Shown here: positions 9,731 through 17,814 of the stretch, in pieces
Position numbering within the stretch: the first letter of the stretch is position 1
Layout of the letters: each line of letters opens with the position of its first letter
NCBI RefSeq assembly: GCF_024054195.1
Contig: NZ_JAMXLB010000001.1
Span: 1,374,950 to 1,438,949 of the forward strand
DNA length: 64,000 nucleotides
From: Flavobacterium sp. NRK F7
Lineage (GTDB): Bacteria > Bacteroidota > Bacteroidia > Flavobacteriales > Flavobacteriaceae
Direction of reading: 5' to 3'
The notes under the pieces: model-generated
Seen by the model: the letters and a program-made list of their open reading frames with translations, nothing else
The model's database searches: none
Told to the model about the DNA's origin: nothing
Made by a program: the position numbers and the translations under genes

Positions 9731-10675
9731 TTATAAATCAAAAGCAACTAAGGCTGAATTAATCACTCTAAAGTAAGCATTTTCATTAGAAACATTTTCA
9801 AAAGCTTTATAGTCAATCCAAACAAAGCCTTGGTCTCCCCAATTTTCTCCCCATGAGTTAACAACTTTGAAGGCGTGATATGTATCTGAGTAACCAACTA
9901 CTAACATCCCATGACATCTTTCAGAATCATAATTAACTCTATGTTCTCTGTATGCCGTCAGATTGAATTCATCTTTTAGTCCAAATTCAGAGGATAAAAA
10001 AAGGCTAATTAATATTGGGGTTTGATTTACTAATAATGTTTTCATTTCTGCTACCATGTTATTGCCACTAAGATATTTGAAATCACTTATTTTGGCATTT
10101 TGTGCAAGTTCATGATGAACATTTGAGGGTTGTGTTGCACAATTGTTATCAAAGTAAGGAAATGAATCCATTGGACAAACACCTCTTTCTTTTAAAAGGG
10201 TTAAGGTTTGAGTTAAACTTGTGGAACCACAGTTTCCTTGAGCAATTTGATTATAGGTGTAAGAAGGGCTCATAATAGTAGATGAAAGGAAGGGTTCGCC
10301 CGATTGAATTCTTTCTTGCATCGATTTCATATAATAGCTTACTGCCCAAGAAGCACATGATCCTTGATTTCCTTGATTTCCAATTGGTGGTAAGAAGTGC
10401 GATAAATCGTAGTTGTTAGGTAAATTATTTGGTATAATCAAGTCTTCAATTAGATTTGAATCATCTTTTAAGTATTCACCAGTTCCTACACACTCTAATC
10501 CAGTGAAAAAAATAGTACTGTCAATAATTTCTTCATCAGTTATCTCTTCCTCTATTTCTTCCTCAATATTATTTTGTAGTATGGAAAAATCTACGGGTTC
10601 ATTTTCACACTGAAGAAATATAAATGAAATAATACTTATTGTAAGGGTTTTTAAAAAAGGAATCGACTTTTTCAT
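9731..10675 (-). CDS. Papain-like (C1 family) cysteine protease lipoprotein
   Basis: A predicted lipoprotein of 314 aa with the papain fold. I place the start at the ATG at 10675, because the 24 codons upstream do not look like a leader whereas this ATG gives a Lys-rich signal peptide with lipobox Cys near residue 23 (FLQCEN). The catalytic set is present: Cys in QGSCASWAV (about residue 105), His in RCHGMLVVGY (about 253) and Asn in NSWGENWG (about 271). An acidic run (EEEIEEEITDEE) follows the lipid anchor and probably holds the enzyme away from the membrane. The substrate is unknown. It is a single gene between two terminators. Confidence 0.82.
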   Translation of the reverse strand: MKKSIPFLKTLTISIISFIFLQCENEPVDFSILQNNIEEEIEEEITDEEIIDSTIFFTGLECVGTGEYLKDDSNLIEDLIIPNNLPNNYDLSHFLPPIGNQGNQGSCASWAVSYYMKSMQERIQSGEPFLSSTIMSPSYTYNQIAQGNCGSTSLTQTLTLLKERGVCPMDSFPYFDNNCATQPSNVHHELAQNAKISDFKYLSGNNMVAEMKTLLVNQTPILISLFLSSEFGLKDEFNLTAYREHRVNYDSERCHGMLVVGYSDTYHAFKVVNSWGENWGDQGFVWIDYKAFENVSNENAYFRVINSALVAFDL

Positions 10676-10745
10676 AATAAGGCTTTTGTTTATTAAATAG
10701 TCTTGTAAAATGAAAAAGGTTGCGTATGAATAAATTGTAATTAAC

Positions 10746-10783
10746 AAAAATCCCGTTTTAAATGAATAAAACGGGATTTTTTT
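10746..10783 (-). terminator. Rho-independent terminator after pnp
   Basis: A 15-bp perfect stem (AAAAATCCCGTTTTA at 10746-10760 with its complement at 10767-10781) and a 6-nt loop. It lies just after the pnp stop codon on the minus strand. Poly-T on both sides would let it work in either direction. Confidence 0.8.
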
Positions 10784-10801
10784 ATGAACTAAATAATTGA
10801 A

Positions 10802-12970
10802 TTAACCTTGTGGGTTATCTTTCTTTTCGATTTTTTTCTCTTCTCTTGGAGGTCTAGGGATAAGTGCTTTCTTAGAGACTTTTTCTTTACGTGTTTTAGG
10901 GTCGATGCCTAGATATTTTACCATAAACACATCTCCCATTTTTACAACATCGGCTACGTTTTCTGTTCTTTCCCAAGCCAATTCAGATACGTGTAATAAA
11001 ACTTCATTACCAGGTGCTTTCGTATATTCTACTACGGCTCCAAAATCTAACATTTTTATTACTTTCACTTCGTATGCTTCACCTACTTCAGGTTTGAAAA
11101 CAATAGAGTCAATTTTAGCAAGTACTTTTGCAATTCCTTCCGGACTTGTTCCTAGAATTTCAACCACTCCTTGTTCGTCAACTTCATTGATAACAATAGT
11201 TGTACCTGTTTCTTTTTGTAATTCTTGAATTACTTTTCCACCAGGACCAATTAAAGCTCCAATGAAAGCTCCAGGAATTGTCCTTGTAATGATTTTTGGT
11301 GCTTTTGGTTTTACATCGGCTCTTGGTTGTGCAATGGTTTCTGTTAATTTACCTAAAATGTGTAAACGACCATCTCTTGCTTGAGCCAAAGCTTGCTCCA
11401 TAATGTCATAACGTAATCCATCAATTTTGATGTCCATTTGACAAGCAGTAATTCCTTCAGCAGTACCAGTTACTTTAAAATCCATGTCTCCTAAGTGATC
11501 TTCATCACCCAAAATATCGGAAAGAACTGCAAATTTCTCACCATCTGTGATTAATCCCATAGCAATACCAGATACTGGTTTTGTCATTTGAATTCCAGCA
11601 TCCATTAAGGCCATTGTTCCCGCACAAACGGTAGCCATGGAAGAAGAACCATTCGATTCTAATACTTCAGAAACCACACGAATTGTATAAGGACAATCAG
11701 CAGGAATCATGTTTTTTAAAGCACGTTGCGCTAAATTACCATGACCTACTTCTCTACGAGAAGTTCCTCTTAATGGTCTTGCTTCACCCGTTGAAAAAGG
11801 AGGGAAGTTATAGTGTAAGTAGAACTTTTCTTCACCTTGTTCACTAGGATTGTCAATCACATTTGCTTCTCTCGAAGTTCCTAAAGTTACAGTTGCCAAT
11901 GCTTGTGTTTCTCCACGTGTGAAAAGTGACGATCCGTGTACTGAGGGTAAATAGTCTACTTCACACCAAATAGGTCTGATTTCTGTAGTTTTTCTACCGT
12001 CTAAACGAATTCCTTTTTCAAGGATTACATTACGTACCGCTTCTTTTTGCGTTTTATAATTGTATTTGCTTACTAATTCCTCTAAATCTGAATTCTCAGC
12101 ATATTCTTCTTCCGTAAATAAAGCTTTTACTTCTTCTTTTACTAAAGCAAATTTCTCACCTCTTTCACTTTTTGCTGATGCTTCTTGAGCGATGGTATAG
12201 TATTTATCATAAGCCGCTTTTTTGACTTTTTCATATACCGTTTCGTCTTCTACTTCACCTTCATATTCTCTGTATTCAGGTGTGCCAATAGCAGCTCTTA
12301 AGCGTTGTTGTGCATGAATTTGAGTTTTGATGGCTTCATGCGCAAATTTAATGGCAGCCACCATTTCAGCTTCAGAAATTTCATGCATTTCTCCTTCTAC
12401 CATGGCTACAGAATCTAAAGAAGCTCCAATCATCATGTCGATATCAGAAAGAGCCAATTGTTCTTTACTTGGGTTGATTACAAAGTTTCCATCAATACGC
12501 GCTACACGAACTTCAGAAATTAAGTTGTAAAAAGGGATGTCTGAAACAGCTAATGCAGCTGAAGCCGCTAAACCTGCTAAAGCATCAGGCATAACAGCAT
12601 CGTCATGACTCATTAATTGAATCATTACTTGTGTTTCTGCATGATAATCGTCTGGGAAAAGTGGACGTAATACACGATCTACTAATCTCATGGTTAATAC
12701 TTCACTGTCGCTAGGACGTGCTTCTCTTTTGAAAAATCCACCAGGAAAACGTCCTGCAGCAGCAAATTTTTCACGATAATCTACCGTTAAAGGTAAAAAA
12801 TCAACTCCTGGATTAGCAGTTCTCGCAGAAACGGCAGTTGCTAATAACATAGCGTCTCCCATTCTTACTACGACTGATCCGTCGGCTTGTTTGGCTAATT
12901 TTCCAGTTTCGATTGTAATGGTTCTACCATCTCCCAAATCGATTACTTCTTGGAATACTTTTGGAATCAT
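10802..12970 (-). CDS. pnp: Polyribonucleotide nucleotidyltransferase (PNPase)
   Basis: PNPase degrades RNA 3'-to-5' by phosphorolysis and takes part in mRNA turnover. The 722-aa length is standard. Domain order: first RNase PH domain (about 1-230), alpha-helical linker, second RNase PH domain with the catalytic core (about 320-540; the [10 protein letters not shown] stretch carries conserved acidic residues), KH domain (about 570-625, [12 protein letters not shown]), S1 RNA-binding domain (about 635-700), and a Lys-rich tail. It is cytoplasmic. The gene lies downstream of rpsO in the same orientation, as in many bacteria, with a terminator between them, so read-through is probably limited. 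Confidence 0.98.
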   Translation of the reverse strand: MIPKVFQEVIDLGDGRTITIETGKLAKQADGSVVVRMGDAMLLATAVSARTANPGVDFLPLTVDYREKFAAAGRFPGGFFKREARPSDSEVLTMRLVDRVLRPLFPDDYHAETQVMIQLMSHDDAVMPDALAGLAASAALAVSDIPFYNLISEVRVARIDGNFVINPSKEQLALSDIDMMIGASLDSVAMVEGEMHEISEAEMVAAIKFAHEAIKTQIHAQQRLRAAIGTPEYREYEGEVEDETVYEKVKKAAYDKYYTIAQEASAKSERGEKFALVKEEVKALFTEEEYAENSDLEELVSKYNYKTQKEAVRNVILEKGIRLDGRKTTEIRPIWCEVDYLPSVHGSSLFTRGETQALATVTLGTSREANVIDNPSEQGEEKFYLHYNFPPFSTGEARPLRGTSRREVGHGNLAQRALKNMIPADCPYTIRVVSEVLESNGSSSMATVCAGTMALMDAGIQMTKPVSGIAMGLITDGEKFAVLSDILGDEDHLGDMDFKVTGTAEGITACQMDIKIDGLRYDIMEQALAQARDGRLHILGKLTETIAQPRADVKPKAPKIITRTIPGAFIGALIGPGGKVIQELQKETGTTIVINEVDEQGVVEILGTSPEGIAKVLAKIDSIVFKPEVGEAYEVKVIKMLDFGAVVEYTKAPGNEVLLHVSELAWERTENVADVVKMGDVFMVKYLGIDPKTRKEKVSKKALIPRPPREEKKIEKKDNPQG

Positions 12971-13080
12971 AAAATGTAATTCTTAATTAAACAAAGGGTC
13001 AGTTGTGTTGTTGTTGTGTGTGCGTAGTTGTTTGAAACCCAATGAAAAACCAAACTTTTTCTTTAAAATATATAAAACAA

Positions 13081-13101
13081 AAAGGGGCGCAAAGCCCCTT
13101 T
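13081..13101 (-). terminator. Rho-independent terminator after rpsO
   Basis: An 8-bp GC-rich stem (AAAGGGGC at 13081-13088 with GCCCCTTT at 13094-13101, loop GCAAA) followed on the minus strand by a U-rich tail. It separates rpsO from pnp. Confidence 0.8.
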
Positions 13102-13108
13102 AAGTTGA

Positions 13109-13378
13109 TTATTTTCTGATATTTAATTCCTTGATAATCTCACGATATCTGTTGATATCTTTCTTTTTTAAGTAGTCAAGAAGGCTTCTTCTTTTACCTA
13201 CTAATTTCACTAACGAACGCTCTGTGTTGTAATCATGACGATTGTTTTTTAAGTGTCCTGTTAAGTGGTTGATTCTAAATGTGAACAAAGCGATTTGTCC
13301 TTCAGCAGATCCTGTGTTTTCTGCTTTTCCTCCGTGTTTAGCGAAGATTTCTTCTTTAACTTCTTTAGTTAAGTACAT
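13109..13378 (-). CDS. rpsO: Small ribosomal subunit protein uS15
   Basis: S15 is a primary 16S rRNA-binding protein that joins the helices of the central domain of the 30S subunit. The 89-aa length is exact for the family and the hallmark stretches are present (TGSAEGQIALFTFRI, LTGHLKNNRHD, LVGKRRSLLDYL). It is encoded just upstream of pnp, a widely conserved order. A TATATTTG element on the minus strand (plus-strand 13437-13444) about 60 bp before the start may be its -7 promoter element. Confidence 0.98.
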   Translation of the reverse strand: MYLTKEVKEEIFAKHGGKAENTGSAEGQIALFTFRINHLTGHLKNNRHDYNTERSLVKLVGKRRSLLDYLKKKDINRYREIIKELNIRK

Positions 13379-13489
13379 GCTAATATTATTTTAAATGATT
13401 ATTATGTATGAAATGGATATTATTCCAATTCGGGTGCAAATATAGAAATTATAATATATTAATTACTATGTTTTAGTATTTATTTTTAA

Positions 13490-13583
13490 TAGCCCAGATG
13501 GAAACGACATCCTTTTTACTTTTTTATAACGTCTTTATAATCAAAAAAGTAAAAAGATATAGTGTACAGCTGGAAAAGGCTCC
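13490..13583 (-). repeat. Flavobacterial palindromic repeat, copy 1
   Basis: Read on the minus strand, the element begins GGAGCCTTTTCCAGC (13583-13569), has a long AT-rich stem whose arms contain TTTTTACTTTTTT and AAAAAAGTAAAAA, and ends CTGGGCTAT. The same two ends occur in the element at 39524-39667. From memory, short elements with such GGAGCTATTTCC and GGGCTA ends are scattered between genes in many Flavobacterium genomes. It lies between rpsO and the GAF gene. Confidence 0.6.
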
Positions 13584-13594
13584 AGAAAATAAAA

Positions 13595-14050
13595 TTAATA
13601 TAGAGTAGCTACTTGTTCATTTACAAATTCTAAAAAGCGCTCATCCGCTTCAGTAAAAGGATCAATTACATGTGAATCGATATCGATTTGACCTATATTT
13701 TGTCCTTTTACGAATAAAGGCACCACAATTTCTGATTTTACGGTAAAACTACACGCAATGTAATTGTCTTGCGCCGATACATCTGGTACCACAAAATTGG
13801 TGTTGGATTCTGCTACTTGACCACATATCCCTTTTCCAAATGGAATTACGGTATGATCGGTTTCAGCACCTACATAAGGACCTAGATGTAAAGTTTTGGT
13901 TTCATGATTGGCAAAGTAAAATCCAACCCAATTATAATAGGAGATGTTATCTTGTAATAATTGACAAATTTGTAATAATTTCTCGTCGCGAGAAGTGTTT
14001 TCTGTTGTAATTATTTGAGTTACTTCTGGTTTTAAATTTTCGAATGACAT
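13595..14050 (-). CDS. Free methionine-(R)-sulfoxide reductase (GAF domain)
   Basis: This 151-aa single-domain GAF protein belongs to the fRMsr (MsrC/YebR) family, which reduces free L-methionine-R-sulfoxide in the cytoplasm as part of oxidative repair. The signature is visible: FGKGICGQ with Cys76, VPDVSAQDNYIAC with Cys100, then SEIVVPL. The enterobacterial enzymes have a third Cys about ten residues before the GxCG motif; here that position is not Cys, so regeneration would use Cys76 with Cys100. Length and motif spacing exclude a large sensor protein. It is a single gene with its own promoter candidate. Confidence 0.85.
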   Translation of the reverse strand: MSFENLKPEVTQIITTENTSRDEKLLQICQLLQDNISYYNWVGFYFANHETKTLHLGPYVGAETDHTVIPFGKGICGQVAESNTNFVVPDVSAQDNYIACSFTVKSEIVVPLFVKGQNIGQIDIDSHVIDPFTEADERFLEFVNEQVATLY

Positions 14051-14067
14051 GGTTTAAAATGTTTTTG

Positions 14068-14075
14068 CAAAAGTA
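14068..14075 (-). promoter_or_regulatory. -7 element of the fRMsr gene
   Basis: CAAAAGTA on the plus strand is TACTTTTG on the minus strand, a perfect TAnnTTTG, 18 bp before the ATG. A TTG (minus strand, 14093-14091) is present with a 15-bp spacer, slightly short of the usual 17-23. Confidence 0.45.
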
Positions 14076-14101
14076 TTTATTCTTTCCTATCAAAAATTAT
14101 A

Positions 14102-14109
14102 TATTTTTG
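14102..14109 (+). promoter_or_regulatory. -7 element of xrtF
   Basis: TATTTTTG matches TAnnTTTG and lies 14 bp before the TTG start of xrtF, which leaves a very short 5' leader. No clear -33 TTG is seen. Confidence 0.4.
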
Positions 14110-14123
14110 TTAAAAATACTAGT

Positions 14124-14672
14124 TTGAAATCTCTTTTTGTTGAATATAAACCCTTTCTTGTTTTTTTAGCAAAGTTTTTACTTTTCTATATCTTTTTTAC
14201 ATTTCTTTATCAAGTGTATTTAAGTCGTTTTGATACTGCTCAAAATGAAATAGATGAAATATCGATTAGTGTTGCGAACCAAACCAAAGTCCTTTTGACT
14301 TTTTTTGGACATGAAGCTACTATTTTGAAAAACCCGAATGACCCCTCTTTAAAAATTCTGTACAAGGGTAAATATGTTTCCAGAATGATTGAAGGTTGTA
14401 ATGCTGTGAGTGTGATTATCTTATTTGCGGCTTTTGTATTTGCCTTCTCGGTGAAGTTGAAACGTACTTTTGTATACATTATTATTGGAGCCTTTGTAAT
14501 TCATGTTTTGAATGTGGTGCGAATAGCTTTGTTAACCTATGCGTTGTATTATTATCCAGAATATGAATCGGTCTTGCATGGTGCCGTTTTTCCCTTGTTC
14601 ATTTATGGTGTGGTTTTTTTGTTATGGGTGCTTTGGGTAATGAAATTTTCAGGTTATGATAAAAGAAGCTAA
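14124..14672 (+). CDS. xrtF: Exosortase family protein XrtF
   Basis: Exosortases are multi-pass inner membrane cysteine transpeptidases that cut C-terminal sorting signals. This 182-aa protein has the triad Cys92 (EGCNAVSV), Arg133 (NVVRIALL) and His152 (LHGAVFP) and about five membrane segments. Its small size and the partner gene downstream identify the flavobacterial XrtF type. The start is a TTG at 14124; no in-frame ATG upstream gives a better N-terminus, and the first residues fit the family. It overlaps the next gene by 17 nt. No obvious substrate with a matching C-terminal signal is encoded in this window, so the target is unknown. Confidence 0.85.
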   Translation: MKSLFVEYKPFLVFLAKFLLFYIFFTFLYQVYLSRFDTAQNEIDEISISVANQTKVLLTFFGHEATILKNPNDPSLKILYKGKYVSRMIEGCNAVSVIILFAAFVFAFSVKLKRTFVYIIIGAFVIHVLNVVRIALLTYALYYYPEYESVLHGAVFPLFIYGVVFLLWVLWVMKFSGYDKRS

Positions 14673-15099
14673 ACAAATCTTTCGTTTTGGCTTGCTAGTA
14701 ATAGCCTTAGTTTGTATTGTTTTAATAAGAATCTATGAAGACTTTTTGTTTTATGATCCTTTTTTAGATTTTTTTAAAAGAGATTATCAAAATCAAGTTT
14801 TACCTGATTTTAATAGTCTACAATTGTTTTTAGGAATTGCATTTCGATATGGACTGCATATGATTTTATCTTTATTTATCTTGTACCTTCTTTTTAGAGA
14901 TAAAAAAATCATCTTTTTGTCTTCCGTACTATATCTTCTGTTTTTTATTATTTTAATTGGATGGTTTTTCGTTTTATTACATTTGGAAAAGCTTCCCAAT
15001 TATTTGATTCTTTTTTATGTGAGACGTTTTTTAATTCAACCTTTGTTTTTGGTGTTGTTTGTACCTGCTTTTTATTATCAAAAAATGATTAAAAAATGA
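14656..15099 (+). CDS. Exosortase F system-associated membrane protein
   Basis: A 147-aa protein with about four transmembrane helices and a basic C-terminus. It follows xrtF with a 17-nt overlap, the standard arrangement of the XrtF-associated family. The biochemical role of the partner is not known; by position it should assist or stabilise XrtF in the inner membrane. No catalytic motif is visible. Confidence 0.8.
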   Translation: MIKEAKQIFRFGLLVIALVCIVLIRIYEDFLFYDPFLDFFKRDYQNQVLPDFNSLQLFLGIAFRYGLHMILSLFILYLLFRDKKIIFLSSVLYLLFFIILIGWFFVLLHLEKLPNYLILFYVRRFLIQPLFLVLFVPAFYYQKMIKK

Positions 15100-15126
15100 T
15101 TACCTTAGTGTATTATTTTTTACATA

Positions 15127-15954
15127 ATGAAAATAAAGAAGAAATCGGGTCAAATAGTTCCATTTGATAATACGAAATTAATAACCTCATTAGTTAATTC
15201 AGGAGCAAGCGTTACTGACGCTAAAAAAATACTTCAAGAGATACAACCGCAATTGTATAATGGGATACCATCAAATAAAGTGTATGCTTTAGCTTTTCGA
15301 AAATTAAAATCAATATCCAAAGCGAATGCTGCCCGCTATAGTTTGAAAAATGGAATATTTGAGTTAGGACCTACTGGATTTTATTTTGAGAAGTTTATTT
15401 CAAGAATTTTTGAATTGCAAGGGTATGAAGTTATAACAAATGTCTTTTTAGAAGGAAGATGTGTTTCTCATGAAGTGGATATATTAGTAAAGAAAAATAT
15501 GTATTTGGGAATGGTGGAATGTAAATTTCACAGCAGTCAAGATGCTAAAACGGATGTAAAAGTACCGATGTATATTTTATCTCGTTTTAATGATTTGAAT
15601 AAAAAAGCTGTTGATGTGTTTCAAAAAGAGGAAATCATATCAACTTGTTGGTTAGTTACCAATAGTAAATTTACTACTGAAGCTATAAAGTTTGCAGAAT
15701 GTTCTGGGTTAAAGTTACTCAGTTGGGATTATCCTTTTCAAGCAGGAATTAAAGATGTAGTAAATCATTACAAGGTGTATCCAATAACTTGTTTGACTAC
15801 GCTAACAGCTGCTGAAAAAGAATTATTATTACTGCAAGATATTTTAACAGTGTATGATTTGATGCATTTTCAAAATAGTTTTCACAAATTGAAAATAAGT
15901 GAAAATAGGATGAAACGTATTAAAGAAGAAAGTAATCAATTATTAAATAGATGA
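15127..15954 (+). CDS. ATP-cone domain fused to an Mrr-like restriction endonuclease fold
   Basis: A 275-aa cytoplasmic protein. Residues about 1-85 form an ATP-cone (KKKSGQIVPFDNTKLITSLV), the nucleotide-sensing domain known from ribonucleotide reductases and NrdR. Residues about 86-200 look like a PD-(D/E)xK nuclease of the Mrr type: a helix with Glu88, then Asp118 (HEVDIL) and the E-x-K triplet at 131-133 (VECKFH). The C-terminal 75 residues are of unknown fold. The stop overlaps the next start as ATGA, so it is coupled to a beta-CASP nuclease. Such a pair suggests nucleotide-controlled DNA or RNA processing; the function has not been established as far as I know. Confidence 0.72.
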   Translation: MKIKKKSGQIVPFDNTKLITSLVNSGASVTDAKKILQEIQPQLYNGIPSNKVYALAFRKLKSISKANAARYSLKNGIFELGPTGFYFEKFISRIFELQGYEVITNVFLEGRCVSHEVDILVKKNMYLGMVECKFHSSQDAKTDVKVPMYILSRFNDLNKKAVDVFQKEEIISTCWLVTNSKFTTEAIKFAECSGLKLLSWDYPFQAGIKDVVNHYKVYPITCLTTLTAAEKELLLLQDILTVYDLMHFQNSFHKLKISENRMKRIKEESNQLLNR

Positions 15955-17306
15955 AAATACATTTTTTTGGAGGAGCAGGAACCGTTACTGGTTCTAAAAC
16001 ATTAATTGAAACCGCTTCGATTTCAATTCTAGTAGATTGTGGATTGTTTCAAGGTTTGAAAGAATTAAGAGAGCTCAATCGGATGCCTCTATCTTATGAT
16101 CCTAAAAAAATAGATTATGTATTACTGACACATGGACATTTAGACCATTGCGGTTGGTTACCAAAATTAGTGAAAGATGGATTTAATGGAAAAATTTTCT
16201 GTACATCGCCCACTAAAGAAATTACGAAATTAATTTTATTAGATAGTGCCAAAATTCAAGAAGAAGAAGCTGAAAAAGCAAATAAGGAGCAGTATTCAAA
16301 ACATAATCCAGCATTGCCACTATATACCGTGGATGAAGTGCAACATGTTTTTCCCGCTTTTAAAGTAGTAGAAAAAGAAGAAGTAGTTTTCTTGTCTGAA
16401 TCGGTTTCATTTTCTTTTTTTTATGCGTCACATATTTTAGGTGCCTGTTCAATTACTTTAGAAATAGAAGGGAAAACGTTGGTTTTTTCGGGAGATATTG
16501 GTCAAGACGATGATGTACTCTTATATCCAGTGCAAAAACCTCATAAAGCAGACTATATTTTTTTGGAAAGTACTTATGGAAATCGAGTGCATCCAAATAC
16601 AAATCCCTTATTTGATTTAGAAATAATCATTAACAATACGTATAATAGAGGAGGAAATCTTATTATACCTAGCTTTGCTGTAGAGAGGGTTCAAGTTATC
16701 ATGTATTTAATTTGGCAATTAAAAAAGGCAAATAAAATACCTAATATGCACTATGTTATAGATACACCTATGGGAATTGATGTCTTAGAATTGTTTCTCA
16801 ATAATCGAAAATGGCATAAATTAAATGATGAAGAATGTATAGCAATGTGTAAAGCTTTTACTTTAATCTCTGAATATAAAGATACTATAGAAACAATTTA
16901 TGATTCAAGACCTAAGGTTGTTATAGCAGCAAGTGGAATGATTACAGGTGGCAGAGTGTTGTCATATCTAGAAAGATATATAGATAAGCCTGAAACTACA
17001 GTTGTTTTAGTTGGTTATCAAGCAGAAGGTACTAGAGGTAGAAAATTGTTAGAAGGAGAGCCTATTATTAAAATGTATGGAAAATTGTATCCCGTTAAGG
17101 CTACAGTTTTGTCGATTGAAGGACTATCAGCCCATGCAGACCAGAATGATTTAATACATTGGCTTAGTGAATTAAATGATAGACCCAAAACAATTTTTTT
17201 AGTGCATGGTGAAGCAGCTGGAGCAGAAGAATTGAAAAATAAAATCGAAGAACGATTACAAATTAGCTGTGCAATCCCTAAAAGAGGGGAAGTTTTAGAA
17301 ATTTAG
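15951..17306 (+). CDS. Metallo-beta-lactamase / beta-CASP family nuclease (RNA-processing type)
   Basis: A 451-aa protein of the family that includes CPSF-73-like and bacterial RNA-processing exonucleases. The zinc site motif HGHLDHCG is at residues 61-68, further ligands are in the ASHILGACS and FSGDIGQDDD stretches, the beta-CASP insertion spans about 180-380, and the C-terminal RMMBL-type segment ends with GLSAHADQ and FLVHGE. It is a predicted cytoplasmic two-metal hydrolase acting on RNA or DNA. It is translationally coupled (ATGA) to the ATP-cone nuclease gene upstream. The natural substrate cannot be read from the sequence. Confidence 0.85.
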   Translation: MKIHFFGGAGTVTGSKTLIETASISILVDCGLFQGLKELRELNRMPLSYDPKKIDYVLLTHGHLDHCGWLPKLVKDGFNGKIFCTSPTKEITKLILLDSAKIQEEEAEKANKEQYSKHNPALPLYTVDEVQHVFPAFKVVEKEEVVFLSESVSFSFFYASHILGACSITLEIEGKTLVFSGDIGQDDDVLLYPVQKPHKADYIFLESTYGNRVHPNTNPLFDLEIIINNTYNRGGNLIIPSFAVERVQVIMYLIWQLKKANKIPNMHYVIDTPMGIDVLELFLNNRKWHKLNDEECIAMCKAFTLISEYKDTIETIYDSRPKVVIAASGMITGGRVLSYLERYIDKPETTVVLVGYQAEGTRGRKLLEGEPIIKMYGKLYPVKATVLSIEGLSAHADQNDLIHWLSELNDRPKTIFLVHGEAAGAEELKNKIEERLQISCAIPKRGEVLEI

Positions 17307-17338
17307 ACAAAATTAACTTTCTAAAATAAATAAATTAC

Positions 17339-17346
17339 TAATTTTG
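17339..17346 (+). promoter_or_regulatory. -7 element immediately upstream of a start codon (leaderless transcript candidate)
   Basis: TAATTTTG is a perfect TAnnTTTG and ends only 4 bp before the ATG at 17351. With the usual 6-8 bp from this element to the start site, transcription would begin at or just inside the ATG. Confidence 0.5.
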
Positions 17347-17350
17347 CACC

Positions 17351-17755
17351 ATGCCTTTTAGAAAATGTACATCCTTGTTATTAGCTGTCATATTCCTTTT
17401 TTCAAATTTGGGATTGGCTTTTAATTTGCATTATTGTCATGATGAATTGGCATTTATATCGATAGATTATCAATTTAAAGAGGCTTGTGTAGAAAATCAA
17501 AAATCGTGTTGCGTAGCCGTTGATAGTCATGCTTCTTGTTGTTCGAATAAAATTGTTGAAATTGAAAAGAAAACCGACCATACTTTAGTTTCTGGTTTTC
17601 AGTTTGATATTGCTTGTCCTGTTGTAGCGATTACGCATCCTTTTGTTTTCCAATTTCGTGAAAGACAAGTAAAAACAAATCTGTCTCAATTTTATTGCGA
17701 TTCCAACGCACCTCCCTTTTATAAATTATATTGTCAACTTGTTTTTTACGCTTAA
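17351..17755 (+). CDS. HYC_CC_PP family small secreted protein
   Basis: A 134-aa protein with a signal peptide and the three signatures that name this family: HYC in NLHYCHDE (about residue 27), two CC pairs (CCVAV and CCSNK, about 49-65), and PP near the end (APPFYKLYC). The Cys/His content suggests metal binding, and in Bacteroidota these genes sit next to metal-linked TonB receptors, as here where a receptor and an HMA-domain protein follow. It is presumably periplasmic or on the outer membrane. Biochemical function is not known. Confidence 0.75.
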   Translation: MPFRKCTSLLLAVIFLFSNLGLAFNLHYCHDELAFISIDYQFKEACVENQKSCCVAVDSHASCCSNKIVEIEKKTDHTLVSGFQFDIACPVVAITHPFVFQFRERQVKTNLSQFYCDSNAPPFYKLYCQLVFYA

Positions 17756-17814
17756 TTTTTAATGTTGTTTCGAATTAAGATTTTTTAAAATTTCAAAAAC
17801 ATTAAAAATAAGTT

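Noticed and set aside
15127..15420. NrdR-type regulator, because of the ATP-cone
   Set aside because: There is no zinc ribbon before the cone, and the rest is a nuclease-type domain with the E-x-K motif.
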